Shown in pieces: positions 7,762-15,034 of a DNA stretch of 21,603 nt (position 1 is its first letter; each line of letters begins with the position of its first letter). Under the pieces are notes generated by a model, which saw only the letters and a program-made list of their open reading frames with translations, made no database searches and was not told where the DNA came from. The DNA is from JAADDK01 sp964425415. Its GTDB lineage: Archaea; Thermoplasmatota; Thermoplasmata; Thermoplasmatales; Aciduliprofundaceae. Where the stretch lies: NCBI GenBank assembly GCA_964425415.1, contig CAYRMJ010000018.1:1-21603 (forward strand), read 5' to 3'. The position numbers and the translations under genes were made by a program.

Positions 7762-7924
7762 TTTTGGTGATTTGCACCGTATGTTGACCGAAAATTCCTT
7801 CGCCGATTATCCACTCATGAGTAATCTCTGGAATTACCACCTGTTCTTACTTTCTACCCTCTCTAAGGCAGCTATTGAACCACTTCCGGCTGTTAATATT
7901 TTTCAGATAACACAAATGGTAATT
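7762..7924. other. Intergenic stretch between divergent tRNA-Leu and 68-aa gene promoters
   Basis: I find no convincing gene here. It contains a perfect 10-base palindrome ACTCATGAGT at 7813-7822 and next to it a GTAAT/ATTAC inverted repeat at 7821-7837. Minus-strand and plus-strand open frames across it run into the tRNA or the promoter and are not supported. A small RNA cannot be excluded. Confidence 0.4.
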
Positions 7925-7945
7925 TTTCGCGAAACCTTTAAATAC
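7925..7945 (+). promoter_or_regulatory. Promoter of the 68-aa gene with palindrome
   Basis: TTTAAATA at 7938-7945 is a strong archaeal TATA box. Immediately upstream, overlapping where the BRE should be, is the perfect palindrome TTTCGCGAAA (7925-7934). A second palindrome, TTGTCTGACAA (7961-7971), is near the expected transcription start. Both are placed where a regulator could act. Confidence 0.55.
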
Positions 7946-7994
7946 CACTTTGTCGTATAGTTGTCTGACAAAAAAATGACAGGAGGTGTAATGT

Positions 7995-8201
7995 ATGGAT
8001 GATAAGTTTCCCCGAAGGCCGAGAATACCCAAGAGGGTTAAGGAGTGGATGAGCACACATAGTATTGCGGACCTTGAAGCTGCAATGTGGGAGCTGGAGG
8101 ACAAGCGGGCAGAAGTTGTGGCTGGAATACTGAGCATAATGTACGAGCTAACAGATGACTTGGTGGGAATTGAAGCGCCTAAAATTGAAGTTTACGCTTA
8201 A
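7995..8201 (+). CDS. Small unknown protein, 68 residues
   Basis: I do not recognise this family. The start is well supported: AGGAGGTG at 7981-7988 lies six bases before the ATG, and a clear TATA box is at 7938-7945, giving a short leader of about 25 bases. Unlike most genes here, which look leaderless, it therefore uses a strong Shine-Dalgarno site. The N-terminal 17 residues are very basic and proline-containing (FPRRPRIPKRVKEW), followed by a predicted mainly helical, amphipathic acidic segment from about 23 to 58, with no signal peptide or cysteine pair. It could be a small DNA/RNA-binding or adaptor protein, but that is a guess from charge. A pyrimidine-rich stretch follows the stop. Confidence 0.75.
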   Translation: MDDKFPRRPRIPKRVKEWMSTHSIADLEAAMWELEDKRAEVVAGILSIMYELTDDLVGIEAPKIEVYA

Positions 8202-8208
8202 GCCACCA

Positions 8209-8236
8209 TCCTTTCCCTTTTATTCTTTTATTTTGA
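8209..8236 (+). terminator. Pyrimidine-rich probable terminator
   Basis: Runs of T separated by C and A (CCTTTCCCTTTTATTCTTTTATTTTG) follow the 68-aa gene, consistent with archaeal oligo-T termination. No stem is evident. Confidence 0.35.
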
Positions 8237-8240
8237 AAAA

Positions 8241-8249
8241 TTTTAAATA
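8241..8249 (+). promoter_or_regulatory. TATA box of the YbjN-like gene
   Basis: TTTTAAATA is centred about 27 bases before the ATG at 8272. This spacing decides that the gene starts there, leaderless, and not at an in-frame ATG at 8155 inside the preceding gene. Confidence 0.6.
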
Positions 8250-8271
8250 CACCATTTTCGTTGTCCGTTAT

Positions 8272-8901
8272 ATGAAAAACAAAAAGGCTGACATTATTGA
8301 AAAATGGCTAAGAGAGGGCAAAGATGATGCAGAAAACATAGTGGATTTACCGTGGGAAGTAAAAAAAGAGCAGGATGAAAATGCCATAATTTTGGTGGCA
8401 AGCCATTTGAGGTTTCCCGTTCCTATTGTTTTCAGAATTGACAACTACAACACTACCATAATGGTTGAGATTGACTATCCAACGGACAGCATGGAGCCAA
8501 CCGCCCGAATGGAGATTTATCGCAATCTTCTTAAAATAAATACTGAACTACCTTACATAAAAACAGGACTTGTGGGCGATGACCTGTATGTCATTCTTTT
8601 GGGAGAGGTGGAGACGGCACGAGTGGATCATGACACCCTGAATAACTATATGGAATTGTTGCTAAGTGGATTGTTCAGGGTTGCTTCCTCGTTGGGTCTG
8701 GAAAATGATCTTATTCAGATAACTATGGAGAACATCGTCACGGTGGTAGATGAGAAAAGAAAGAGTGGAATGAAAAAGGAGGAAGTTGAGGAGTATTTGG
8801 CCACTAAGCTCAACTTGCCGAAGGATCAGGTAGCAACAATAATTGATAAAATATACAAAGGGGCATCTAAAGACAGTGGCGTAGGTGACTCTTATTTTTA
8901 G
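8272..8901 (+). CDS. YbjN / type III secretion chaperone-like fold protein
   Basis: The protein is 209 residues, predicted soluble. After an N-terminal helix (KADIIEKWLREGKDD), residues about 20-150 show the alternation of strands and two helices seen in YbjN-type domains: hydrophobic strands FPVPIVFRI and TIMVEIDYP, the helix ARMEIYRNLLKINTELPYIKTGL, strand DLYVILLGEV, and a second helix beginning HDTLNNYMELLLSGLFRVAS. A C-terminal helical extension (KKEEVEEYLATKLNLPKDQ...IIDKIYK) follows. YbjN-like domains usually bind other proteins and have no known catalytic residues. The identification is by fold pattern only, so confidence in the family is modest while the gene itself is secure. It converges on the GNAT gene, whose 3' end overlaps by four bases. 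Confidence 0.6.
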   Translation: MKNKKADIIEKWLREGKDDAENIVDLPWEVKKEQDENAIILVASHLRFPVPIVFRIDNYNTTIMVEIDYPTDSMEPTARMEIYRNLLKINTELPYIKTGLVGDDLYVILLGEVETARVDHDTLNNYMELLLSGLFRVASSLGLENDLIQITMENIVTVVDEKRKSGMKKEEVEEYLATKLNLPKDQVATIIDKIYKGASKDSGVGDSYF

Positions 8902-9572
8902 GGTATGATGCTAATTCCAATGTTTACCCAGCATTCTTCGTCTATTTTTTCAAACCCAAATTTCTTGTAAATGTGAATGGCTGGCTCATTGTCGGATCTA
9001 ACCCAAAGGACAACATTTTTAGTTTTTCCATAAGCAACACTCATGAAATGCCTGAGCACCCTTGTTGCATAACCGCGATTTCTCATATTCTCTCGCGTGG
9101 CAACCGCACCTAAAACCCAAACCTCTGGAAGATGAACAAGCGCCGAAGCCACGCTTAAAACCTCTTTTCCGTTGAAAAGTCCAAAAGTTATCGCCTGATT
9201 AACTAAATATTCTGGATCGCTGAAGAATGGAAGCAGAGATTTTGGATTTCTGATAACCCGAACATTATCGTCCTCTCCGTAATATTGGGGTTCTGCGCTC
9301 ATAACATCAATTTTGTAAATTTCACCGTGCCCATTCCACAGATGGCAGAAAGAATAAGGAAAATGCAAAATGGCCTTTTTAAATGACACGGTGGAAATTA
9401 AAGGTAAAAAAGAATCTTCTGATCCTTGCACTATAACGCTGGGCACACTGCCACCATGATACACGAGCATGTATCCCTTAATTCCGTTTTCCCAATCCAC
9501 ATAAAAATCCGTTCTGTTTCTCTCATACTCCAAATCCCACAGTGCAAATGCATTGCGAAGGGCGTCCTTCAT
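8898..9572 (-). CDS. GNAT family N-acetyltransferase
   Basis: As called here the protein is 224 residues. The C-terminal half is a standard GNAT domain: strand VWVLGAVATRENMRNRGYATRVLRHF contains the acetyl-CoA loop R-N-R-G-Y-A, followed by NVVLWVRSDNEPAIHIYKKFGFEKI, the usual beta5-helix segment. The N-terminal half (LWDLEYERNRTDFYVDWEN...) resembles the N-terminal part of archaeal two-lobed acetyltransferases and may define the substrate, which is unknown. The frame is open back to 9719, but that would overlap the start of the divergent guanine deaminase. I prefer the ATG at 9572 because A/T-rich TATA-like sequence lies 28-38 bases upstream (9597-9612). A GTG at 9617 is an alternative. Confidence 0.8.
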   Translation of the reverse strand: MKDALRNAFALWDLEYERNRTDFYVDWENGIKGYMLVYHGGSVPSVIVQGSEDSFLPLISTVSFKKAILHFPYSFCHLWNGHGEIYKIDVMSAEPQYYGEDDNVRVIRNPKSLLPFFSDPEYLVNQAITFGLFNGKEVLSVASALVHLPEVWVLGAVATRENMRNRGYATRVLRHFMSVAYGKTKNVVLWVRSDNEPAIHIYKKFGFEKIDEECWVNIGISIIP

Positions 9573-9596
9573 GCAGAATTCTTTTAGTTTCTCTAA

Positions 9597-9612
9597 CTTA
9601 TAGTTTTTAAAT
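9597..9612 (-). promoter_or_regulatory. TATA-like region of the GNAT gene
   Basis: On the minus strand ATTTAAAAACTATAAG lies 25-40 bases before the ATG at 9572. It supports that start over longer in-frame alternatives. Confidence 0.4.
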
Positions 9613-9704
9613 ATCACATTTGATGTATGGAGGTGCGGTATTAACCTTTTTTCAATAATCAGAATCATAAATTTGAAATAACCGCAAACATTAGCGAAAA
9701 GGCT

Positions 9705-10886
9705 ATGACCTCGTATCATGGAAGAATAATAACCTACGATTCATCTGGAAACCTCAAAGATTTTGTAGGATACATCACGGTAAAAGATGGAATCATAAAG
9801 AGAGTTAGCAAAGATAAGCCATTGGGAGAGATAGTGGAATACGAAGATAACATAATACTCCCGGGATTTATAGACACGCATATTCACCTACCCCAAATTG
9901 GAATAAGAGGAAAGTGGAGCAGCAATCTTCTGAAATGGTTGGAAACCTATGTTTTTCCAGAGGAAAAGAGATTTTTAGATTCGCAATACGCAGAAAAAAT
10001 GGCTAATTGGTTTTTTGAAGAACTTGCAAAAAATGGAACCACCACAGCTCTCGTTTTTGGTCCACCCAATAAGGAAAGCACAGAAGTTGCGTTTGATGCA
10101 GCTAAAAGGTGGAAATTGAGAATTTTTATGGGGCAGACATTGATGGATCAGAACGTTCCTGAAGAGCTAATTACTCCTGTCAACAGAGCAGTTAAAGATG
10201 TAAAGTACATGATAAAAAAGTACGGCAAGAGCTATGCACTTACTTTGCGATTTGCACCCGCCTGTACAATGGAGCTCATGAAAAAAACGTCTGAAATTGC
10301 CAGATTTCACAAAATTATAATCCAGACCCATATCTCAGAGCAAGTTGAGGAAGTGAAACTGGTTAAAAAGATGTTTAATAATGATTACGCCAAGGTATAC
10401 GATTTAGCAGGTGCACTATATTCAAAAACAGTGTTAGCGCATGGAATTCATCTGAATGACGTGGAACTAAAGTTAATAAATTCTCGGGGTTCCATGATAT
10501 CGCACTGTCCATCCTCAAACTTTTTTTTGCATAGTGGAATTATGAATATCAATAAAATGCAACGTGCAGGCATAGAGATTTCTCTCGGCTCAGATATAGC
10601 CGGCGGAGCTTACATAAACATGCTTGAAGTTATGCGAGATGCATACTACGCAAATCCACTCTCTCCTTCCGAAATACTCAAAATTCTCACAGTTGGCGGA
10701 GCTCGGACTTTGCATATTTCTGACATAACTGGAACCATTGAAACCGGTAAGTATGCAGATTTTGTAGTTTTAGACTCTCCCAATGAAGAAAGCACGGAGG
10801 ATGCTCTTGCAAATTTAATTTTATATGGAAACCAGAGAAAAATAATTGCCACATACTCTCAAGGAGAGGAAATATGGCATAGGTAA
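9705..10886 (+). CDS. guaD: Guanine deaminase
   Basis: A 393-residue cytosolic zinc amidohydrolase predicted to convert guanine to xanthine and ammonia in purine salvage or breakdown. Family motifs are all present: PGFIDTHIHLPQ with zinc ligands His59 and His61, the guanine-deaminase segment WLETYVFPEE, QTHISEQ (His209, Glu212), VLAHGIH (His246), HCPSSNFFLHSG and GSDIAGG with Asp297 before NMLEVM. The HCPSSN...SG and Y-x-FP-E segments separate it from cytosine deaminase or SAH deaminase relatives. Length is near normal for archaeal and bacterial members. The ATG at 9705 is preceded by an A/T-rich stretch (ATAAATTTGAAATAA at 9667-9681). It is divergent from the acetyltransferase; a separate promoter precedes the next gene. 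Confidence 0.88.
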   Translation: MTSYHGRIITYDSSGNLKDFVGYITVKDGIIKRVSKDKPLGEIVEYEDNIILPGFIDTHIHLPQIGIRGKWSSNLLKWLETYVFPEEKRFLDSQYAEKMANWFFEELAKNGTTTALVFGPPNKESTEVAFDAAKRWKLRIFMGQTLMDQNVPEELITPVNRAVKDVKYMIKKYGKSYALTLRFAPACTMELMKKTSEIARFHKIIIQTHISEQVEEVKLVKKMFNNDYAKVYDLAGALYSKTVLAHGIHLNDVELKLINSRGSMISHCPSSNFFLHSGIMNINKMQRAGIEISLGSDIAGGAYINMLEVMRDAYYANPLSPSEILKILTVGGARTLHISDITGTIETGKYADFVVLDSPNEESTEDALANLILYGNQRKIIATYSQGEEIWHR

Positions 10887-10934
10887 TTATCTCAATTTTA
10901 TTACGTATGCTTTCATGAGCTCGGGCAGAAAAAT

Positions 10935-10950
10935 GTTAAATTTTAAAATT
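10935..10950 (+). promoter_or_regulatory. TATA box of the TrmI gene
   Basis: GTTAAATTTTAAAATT lies 15-30 bases before the ATG at 10965, in the 78-base gap after guanine deaminase. Confidence 0.45.
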
Positions 10951-10964
10951 GTTTTTCGTGAGCC

Positions 10965-11693
10965 ATGTACACATTATTTAACAAAAAATCTCGTATGATA
11001 GCTCGGAAGATTAATGAAAAATACATAGTTGAGAATTTTGCGGTGCTCTCAAAATTAAATTCTGGAACTCAGAAAATAGGACTACAAGAATACATGGTTG
11101 TTCCGAGTAACCTTAGCGATTACTTACATACTATAAAACGCAAGGCGCAGATTATTGGAATTAAAGACATAGGATATATAATTGTAAGATGCGGAATTAG
11201 AGCGGGTTCTCGTGTGGTTGAGGGTGGAGTTGGCTCAGGCTCTTTAACAACGGCTCTTCTCTACTATACATATCCAAACGGGCATGTTTACACGTATGAG
11301 ATCAGAAGCGACCATGCGGAGTTTGCAAAGAGGAACATAGAGAGAATTGAACACAATCATTGGACTTTGAAAATCGGAGATATCACACGCGATGTCACAG
11401 AAAGAGATGTTGATGCTTTTTTGGTGGACATTCCTGAGCCATGGAACGCCATAAGCTCTGCGGAACATTCGTTGAAAGTAGGTGGCTGTTTTATGGCGTA
11501 TGTGCCCACTTACAACCAAATGGAAAAGATATACAAAATAATGAAAACAAAGGGTTTTATAGACATGGAGGCAACATCTCTTTTGAAGATTGATATGCAC
11601 ATAGGAGATTTAGGAACCAGACCTGAAAATATAGAGGTTCCGCATACTGGATTCCTTGTGTTTGGGAGAAAGGCAAGATTGCAAACCTTTTAA
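10965..11693 (+). CDS. trmI: tRNA (adenine-58-N1)-methyltransferase TrmI
   Basis: A 242-residue SAM-dependent methyltransferase. The short N-terminal beta domain is followed by the Rossmann fold: motif I is VVEGGVGSGSLT, then YEIRSDHAEFAKRNIER, then the D-I-P-E-P-W motif (LVDIPEPW) at the active site, which is characteristic of TrmI. The C-terminal part has the usual PTYNQMEKI and HTGFLVFGRKA segments. In archaea TrmI methylates A58 (and in some species A57) in the T loop of tRNA, stabilising it at high temperature. The family usually has a conserved R-P before the C-terminal H-T-G; here TRPENIEVPHTG matches. The XPD helicase gene starts 23 bases after the stop, so the two may be co-transcribed. 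Confidence 0.88.
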   Translation: MYTLFNKKSRMIARKINEKYIVENFAVLSKLNSGTQKIGLQEYMVVPSNLSDYLHTIKRKAQIIGIKDIGYIIVRCGIRAGSRVVEGGVGSGSLTTALLYYTYPNGHVYTYEIRSDHAEFAKRNIERIEHNHWTLKIGDITRDVTERDVDAFLVDIPEPWNAISSAEHSLKVGGCFMAYVPTYNQMEKIYKIMKTKGFIDMEATSLLKIDMHIGDLGTRPENIEVPHTGFLVFGRKARLQTF

Positions 11694-11716
11694 TCTCTCT
11701 TATTATTAATCATAAT

Positions 11717-13579
11717 GTGAATTTTCCATATCCCATAAGAGAAGAACAGGCGAGAATGGCAAAGGACATTGAAGAATCTTTAAAATCTGGACTGCACGTT
11801 GTAATTGAAGCGCCCACTGGATTTGGAAAAACAATAACCACTCTTTATTCCGTGCACCGCTTTGCATCAAAAAGAGGATTTCGCATAATTTATTTAGTGC
11901 GCACTAATTCACAAGAACAAAAAGTTATGGAAGAAGCGCACAAATTGGGAATCAGGGCAGTTTCAATAATGGGGCGAACACATCTCTGTCCCCTTGTTAG
12001 AGAAAATCCAGAGTATGCTCACGCAAATCCGGAAGAACTCGCATTGCTGTGCAGGAAGCTAAGAGAGGAGGTTAGAAAGGGAAACAAAGATGCATGCATA
12101 TACTATAGCAATTTCCTAAATGATCCTTCCGCGATTCATGACTATATAATGGAAGCGCACACTGCAGAGGAAATCTATTCTCGCGCTGTGGAAGTGGGCG
12201 TGTGTCCGTATATGTCCTTAAGAGATTCTCTCAAAAGTGCCGAGCTTGTGGCAGTCCCTTACATATACTATCTGATGCCCATATTGAGAAATGACCTACT
12301 GCAGAGAATGAACACCACACTGAGCGAAACAATTTTGGTCGTTGATGAAGCACACAATTTCCCGAATTTTGCTAGGGAAATGTACAGCTTTGAACTTAGT
12401 GAGTGGACAATTCAAAGAGCAGAAAAAGAGTGTTTAGAGCACGGTAATCCATCCGTTATGGGAACTCCATGCGCAGATGTTATGGAATTTTTAAAGGAGA
12501 GCATATACGCCATGAAAACTTATGCGAAGGATGAGGAGGGTTTGATTCCAGAATATGCCTTTGAGGAAAAAGTATCCTCATATATCGGTATATCAATTAA
12601 TGACTTCACTCGTTTAGCACTTTCACTTTTAAAAATAGGAATGATGGTTAGAGATTCAAAATTAGCTAAAAGAAAACTACCGAGATCATACATTTACCAC
12701 ATTGGCACATTTCTAATGGAATATAAAAATACATATTCATCAGAGTACATACGCATAATAAAGATGGATAGCAATCCTAAAGTTGAGATATATTGTATGG
12801 ACCCATCTTTGATCAATGATGCTCTTCTTAATGTTTATTCCTCAGTGCACATTTCCGGAACCCTTTCTATAAATGAATACATTAGAATTCTTGAACTTCC
12901 TCCTACAACTTTCAAAATGAGATACTCATCCCCCTTTCCAGATTCAAATTTGAGAGTGTTTTATGTGTCGGATGTAACCACAAAATACGATGAAGTTAAG
13001 GAGAACATTGACAAAATAGCATATTACATAGATCACATAAGTGCATTGGGAAGAAATACAGCCGTTTTTTTTACCTCTTACTCACTCCTAAATTCGGTTA
13101 GTGAAAAGCTAAAAACAGAGGTTTTGGTGGAGAGACAGGGGATGCAACAGATGGACATGGCTGCACTCATAAACAAATTCAGATCCGAGGGGGGTGTTCT
13201 TCTCTCTGTATTTGGCGGAAGAATCGCTGAGGGAATAGATTTTCCGGGAAAACAACTTGAAATAGTGATAATTGCAGGCATTCCCTATCCAAAGCCCACT
13301 GCACGGGTGAAAATGCTTATGCACTATTATGATGCTAAATTTGGAGATGGCTGGAATTTTGTATTCCGCATGCCCGCAATAATAAAGATGAAGCAGGCAA
13401 TAGGCAGGCTTATCCGAACTGAAAGAGACAAAGGTGTTGCTGTAATTCTTGACAGAAGAATAACAAAATTCTCAGAAGAGATTGCAGCCATTAAAAGCGA
13501 GGACGTTGTTAAGGATATTGAGAAATTTTTTGATGAAAGTGAAGAAAAAGGGGAGGAGGGGCGTCATCGTGATATGTGA
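11717..13579 (+). CDS. XPD/Rad3-type Fe-S DNA helicase
   Basis: This 620-residue superfamily 2 helicase matches archaeal XPD. Visible motifs are the N-terminal R-x-x-Q, Walker A APTGFGKT (32-39), motif Ia YLVRTNSQ, four cysteines of the 4Fe-4S domain (Cys91, Cys112, Cys127, Cys163), DEAH at 210-213, then an Arch-domain region. The second motor domain follows, with HISGTLS, SPFPDSNLRVFY, FFTSY, GGRIAEGIDFPG and motif VI QAIGRLIRTERD. Archaeal XPD unwinds DNA 5' to 3'; in archaea its role in nucleotide excision repair is presumed from homology. The start is GTG at 11717, chosen because it begins just before the conserved FPYPIREEQ; the sequence CCTTTTAATC at the end of trmI may act as a TATA box. 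All four Fe-S cysteines are intact. Confidence 0.92.
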   Translation: MNFPYPIREEQARMAKDIEESLKSGLHVVIEAPTGFGKTITTLYSVHRFASKRGFRIIYLVRTNSQEQKVMEEAHKLGIRAVSIMGRTHLCPLVRENPEYAHANPEELALLCRKLREEVRKGNKDACIYYSNFLNDPSAIHDYIMEAHTAEEIYSRAVEVGVCPYMSLRDSLKSAELVAVPYIYYLMPILRNDLLQRMNTTLSETILVVDEAHNFPNFAREMYSFELSEWTIQRAEKECLEHGNPSVMGTPCADVMEFLKESIYAMKTYAKDEEGLIPEYAFEEKVSSYIGISINDFTRLALSLLKIGMMVRDSKLAKRKLPRSYIYHIGTFLMEYKNTYSSEYIRIIKMDSNPKVEIYCMDPSLINDALLNVYSSVHISGTLSINEYIRILELPPTTFKMRYSSPFPDSNLRVFYVSDVTTKYDEVKENIDKIAYYIDHISALGRNTAVFFTSYSLLNSVSEKLKTEVLVERQGMQQMDMAALINKFRSEGGVLLSVFGGRIAEGIDFPGKQLEIVIIAGIPYPKPTARVKMLMHYYDAKFGDGWNFVFRMPAIIKMKQAIGRLIRTERDKGVAVILDRRITKFSEEIAAIKSEDVVKDIEKFFDESEEKGEEGRHRDM

Positions 13580-13862
13580 TGCTTTGTATACATCTCGTAT
13601 ACCTATGTATGGATATACAAATGTAGTATTTAAAACTTTCTCCAAATCTCTCACATACAAAAACAATGATTTTTAAAATCACTTATTTTGTAATCATAAA
13701 ATCTGAAATTTTTAATTTTCTGTTCTTGCCCACATATTTATTTTTCAGCTTTTTACGACCTTTTATTTTGTAACTATTAAAAAGTTAATTGAAAAAATGA
13801 ATTTCACAAACTGAATCCGCAAACTAAAAAATCAATGAAAGCATCATAAAAGAAAATATCAT
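13580..13862. other. AT-rich intergenic region between XPD and the oxidoreductase
   Basis: This is one of the largest gene-free gaps in the window. Besides the GTATAC motif cluster at 13586-13618 and a TATA-like TATTTAAAAC at 13627-13636, I see only T-rich and A-rich runs that may terminate the two convergent genes. A 35-codon hydrophobic frame at 13666-13773 is possible but looks like translated AT-rich DNA. Confidence 0.5.
13586..13618. promoter_or_regulatory. GTATAC motif cluster, candidate regulator site
   Basis: GTATAC (13586-13591), five bases, GTATAC (13597-13602), then GTATGGATATAC (13607-13618), which is itself GTAT-N4-ATAC. The first pair has exactly the same layout as the site in the promoter at 14930-14946. 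It lies seven bases after the XPD stop, with a TATA-like element just downstream. Confidence 0.5.
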
Positions 13863-14777
13863 TCATGTTTTACCGCCAATCACTCTTTCTCTACTTTTAA
13901 TAGCTGCATTTCTACCGGCAATTGCACCTTGCATTATTGCATCCTGCACATTGTCCAAAGGCGCAATCACATCTCCGCACGCAAACACACCCTCTATTGA
14001 AGTCTCCAACAATTCACTAACAATAGGACCCTTAGTCTGGGGATTCATATCTGCACCCATCTTTATAAGGTACTTGGCATTTGGTATGCGGCCAGTGGCA
14101 AAAATTAGTGTATCACAGTGCAATTCTAACTCTTTTCCTTCGTTCTCAACTATCACTTTGTTAACTCTCCCACGTCCAAGAATGGTTTTTACACGCCCCT
14201 TAATCAAATTATATTCAACATTTAAATCTTTATTGGATACAATTCCAACAATCTCCGCACCTCCCTTGCTCATATTTTTTGCAACTATAGCTGCAAATGG
14301 TGTACCACCAACTATCAAAACCCTACTTCCCGGCAAATAACCCCTTCTAACCACGAATTCAAGTGCTGCTGTTGCTGTGAAAACTCCTGCAGGGCGGTCT
14401 CCGGGAATGTTTAGCATATACCTCGTGATATCCTTCGCACCGGTTGCAAAAATCAAAGTTTTACTCTCTATACTCCTATTTATCAAATATACTTTGAAAA
14501 TACCACCATCCCTAATCTCTATTTTTTCAATGTGATCGCTCATAAAAGTTTCAACTTTTTTTTCTTCAAACTCTGAAATTAATTTGTTCACAAAATCAAT
14601 TCCTGAAATCAAACCATCATGATATTTGAACTCCCCATTACTAATAAGTGCAGGCAAACCACCCAAAACAGAATCACGCTCAACAACCGCAACCTTTGCG
14701 CCTTCCTCGCTTGCGGCCATGGCAGCACTCAACCCTGCCGGGCCGCCCCCAATAACGGTTACATCGTACACTCTCAT
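13863..14777 (-). CDS. FAD/NAD(P)-dependent oxidoreductase, thioredoxin-reductase/HcnB-like fold
   Basis: This 304-residue flavoprotein has an N-terminal FAD-binding motif VIGGGPAGLSAA, the second glycine segment LIFATGA, an NAD(P)-binding VLIVGGTPFAAIVAKN and a C-terminal FAD motif VFACGDVI. There is no redox CxxC, so it is not a thioredoxin reductase. The segment following FATGA, ending PGDRPAGVFTATAALEFV, resembles the FAD subunits of amine/opine oxidases, HcnB and the GlpA-linked NAD(FAD) dehydrogenases, which work with a second dehydrogenase and a small Fe-S protein. None of those partners is adjacent. The first NAD motif is GG-T-P-F-A rather than a classic GxGxxG/A. The start at 14777 follows a 37-codon ORF by 37 bases on the same strand, with no clear Shine-Dalgarno site. 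Substrate and acceptor are unknown. Confidence 0.75.
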   Translation of the reverse strand: MRVYDVTVIGGGPAGLSAAMAASEEGAKVAVVERDSVLGGLPALISNGEFKYHDGLISGIDFVNKLISEFEEKKVETFMSDHIEKIEIRDGGIFKVYLINRSIESKTLIFATGAKDITRYMLNIPGDRPAGVFTATAALEFVVRRGYLPGSRVLIVGGTPFAAIVAKNMSKGGAEIVGIVSNKDLNVEYNLIKGRVKTILGRGRVNKVIVENEGKELELHCDTLIFATGRIPNAKYLIKMGADMNPQTKGPIVSELLETSIEGVFACGDVIAPLDNVQDAIMQGAIAGRNAAIKSRERVIGGKT

Positions 14778-14814
14778 ACGTATGCAGGACTTGGATATAA
14801 CCTTTCCGTGGAGA

Positions 14815-14928
14815 TCATTCTCCCAAATATATTACAAACTCTTTGCCATCAATGCGGGCAGCCAGATAATCCTGGGAATGGACAATTTCCATATCGGATT
14901 CTTCCAACTTGTATGTTCTCATTCTCAT
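14815..14928 (-). CDS. Small ORF of 37 codons leading the oxidoreductase unit
   Basis: This encodes 37 residues beginning MRMRTYKLEESDMEIV and ending FVIYLGE. It starts directly at the edge of the GTATAC operator and about 30 bases after a TATA box on the same strand, so it would be the first codon of a leaderless message. Composition is not low-complexity and the residue pattern (charged helix, DGKEFVIYLGE strand pair) looks protein-like. It ends 37 bases before the oxidoreductase start. It may be a small protein partner or a regulatory leader peptide; I do not recognise a family. A second in-frame ATG lies two codons downstream. Confidence 0.5.
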   Translation of the reverse strand: MRMRTYKLEESDMEIVHSQDYLAARIDGKEFVIYLGE

Positions 14929-14947
14929 TGTATACAATATGTATACA
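14929..14947. promoter_or_regulatory. GTATAC-N5-GTATAC operator candidate
   Basis: TGTATAC at 14929-14935 and GTATACA at 14941-14947 form a 19-base interrupted palindrome. It lies between the minus-strand TATA box and the ATG at 14928, covering the expected transcription start, the classical place for a repressor to block transcription. The same GTATAC-N5-GTATAC layout occurs at 13586-13602. Confidence 0.6.
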
Positions 14948-14950
14948 AAC

Positions 14951-14964
14951 AGGTACTTAAATGT
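14951..14964 (-). promoter_or_regulatory. TATA box of the small ORF/oxidoreductase unit
   Basis: On the minus strand ACATTTAAGTACCT is centred about 30 bases before the ATG at 14928. The promoter for AlaX lies about 50 bases away in the other direction. Confidence 0.5.
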
Positions 14965-15004
14965 TTGCACAAAAATAACCATGCGGGTTAACAAAGCATG
15001 ATAG

Positions 15005-15013
15005 TTTAATATA
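15005..15013 (+). promoter_or_regulatory. TATA box of the AlaX gene
   Basis: TTTAATATA is centred about 26 bases before the ATG at 15035, fitting a leaderless mRNA. An inverted repeat CATGC-N11-GCATG (14980-15000) lies just upstream. Confidence 0.5.
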
Positions 15014-15034
15014 CTCGCAATAAGATATCCCCTT

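Noticed and set aside
7625..7840. Minus-strand open frame across tRNA-Leu and its promoter
   Set aside because: It runs straight through the tRNA gene and its TATA box, so it cannot be a normal gene, although its first 30 codons look mildly protein-like.
7762..7924. Possible C/D box RNA in the tRNA-Leu upstream gap
   Set aside because: I could not find a proper box C (RTGATGA) and box D (CTGA) pair at suitable spacing on either strand.
8155..8271. N-terminal extension of the YbjN-like protein
   Set aside because: It would begin inside the 68-aa gene and translate the terminator and TATA region; the ATG at 8272 is better placed.
9573..9719. N-terminal extension of the acetyltransferase to 9719
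   Set aside because: It would overlap the start of the divergent guanine deaminase and contain its own promoter; no family similarity in the extension.
11244..11600. 118-codon minus-strand frame inside trmI
   Set aside because: It lies fully within a well-recognised methyltransferase gene and is a shadow of its codon pattern.
13666..13773. A 35-codon + strand frame 30 bases after a TATA-like element in the XPD/oxidoreductase gap
   Set aside because: Composition is almost entirely Phe, Ile, Leu and Tyr from AT-rich DNA, with no Shine-Dalgarno site; it reads as translated intergenic sequence.
14619..14991. Overlapping + strand frames of 113 and 121 codons opposite the oxidoreductase start
   Set aside because: They cross the divergent promoter and the GTATAC operator and mirror the coding strand of the flavoprotein; no protein family resemblance.
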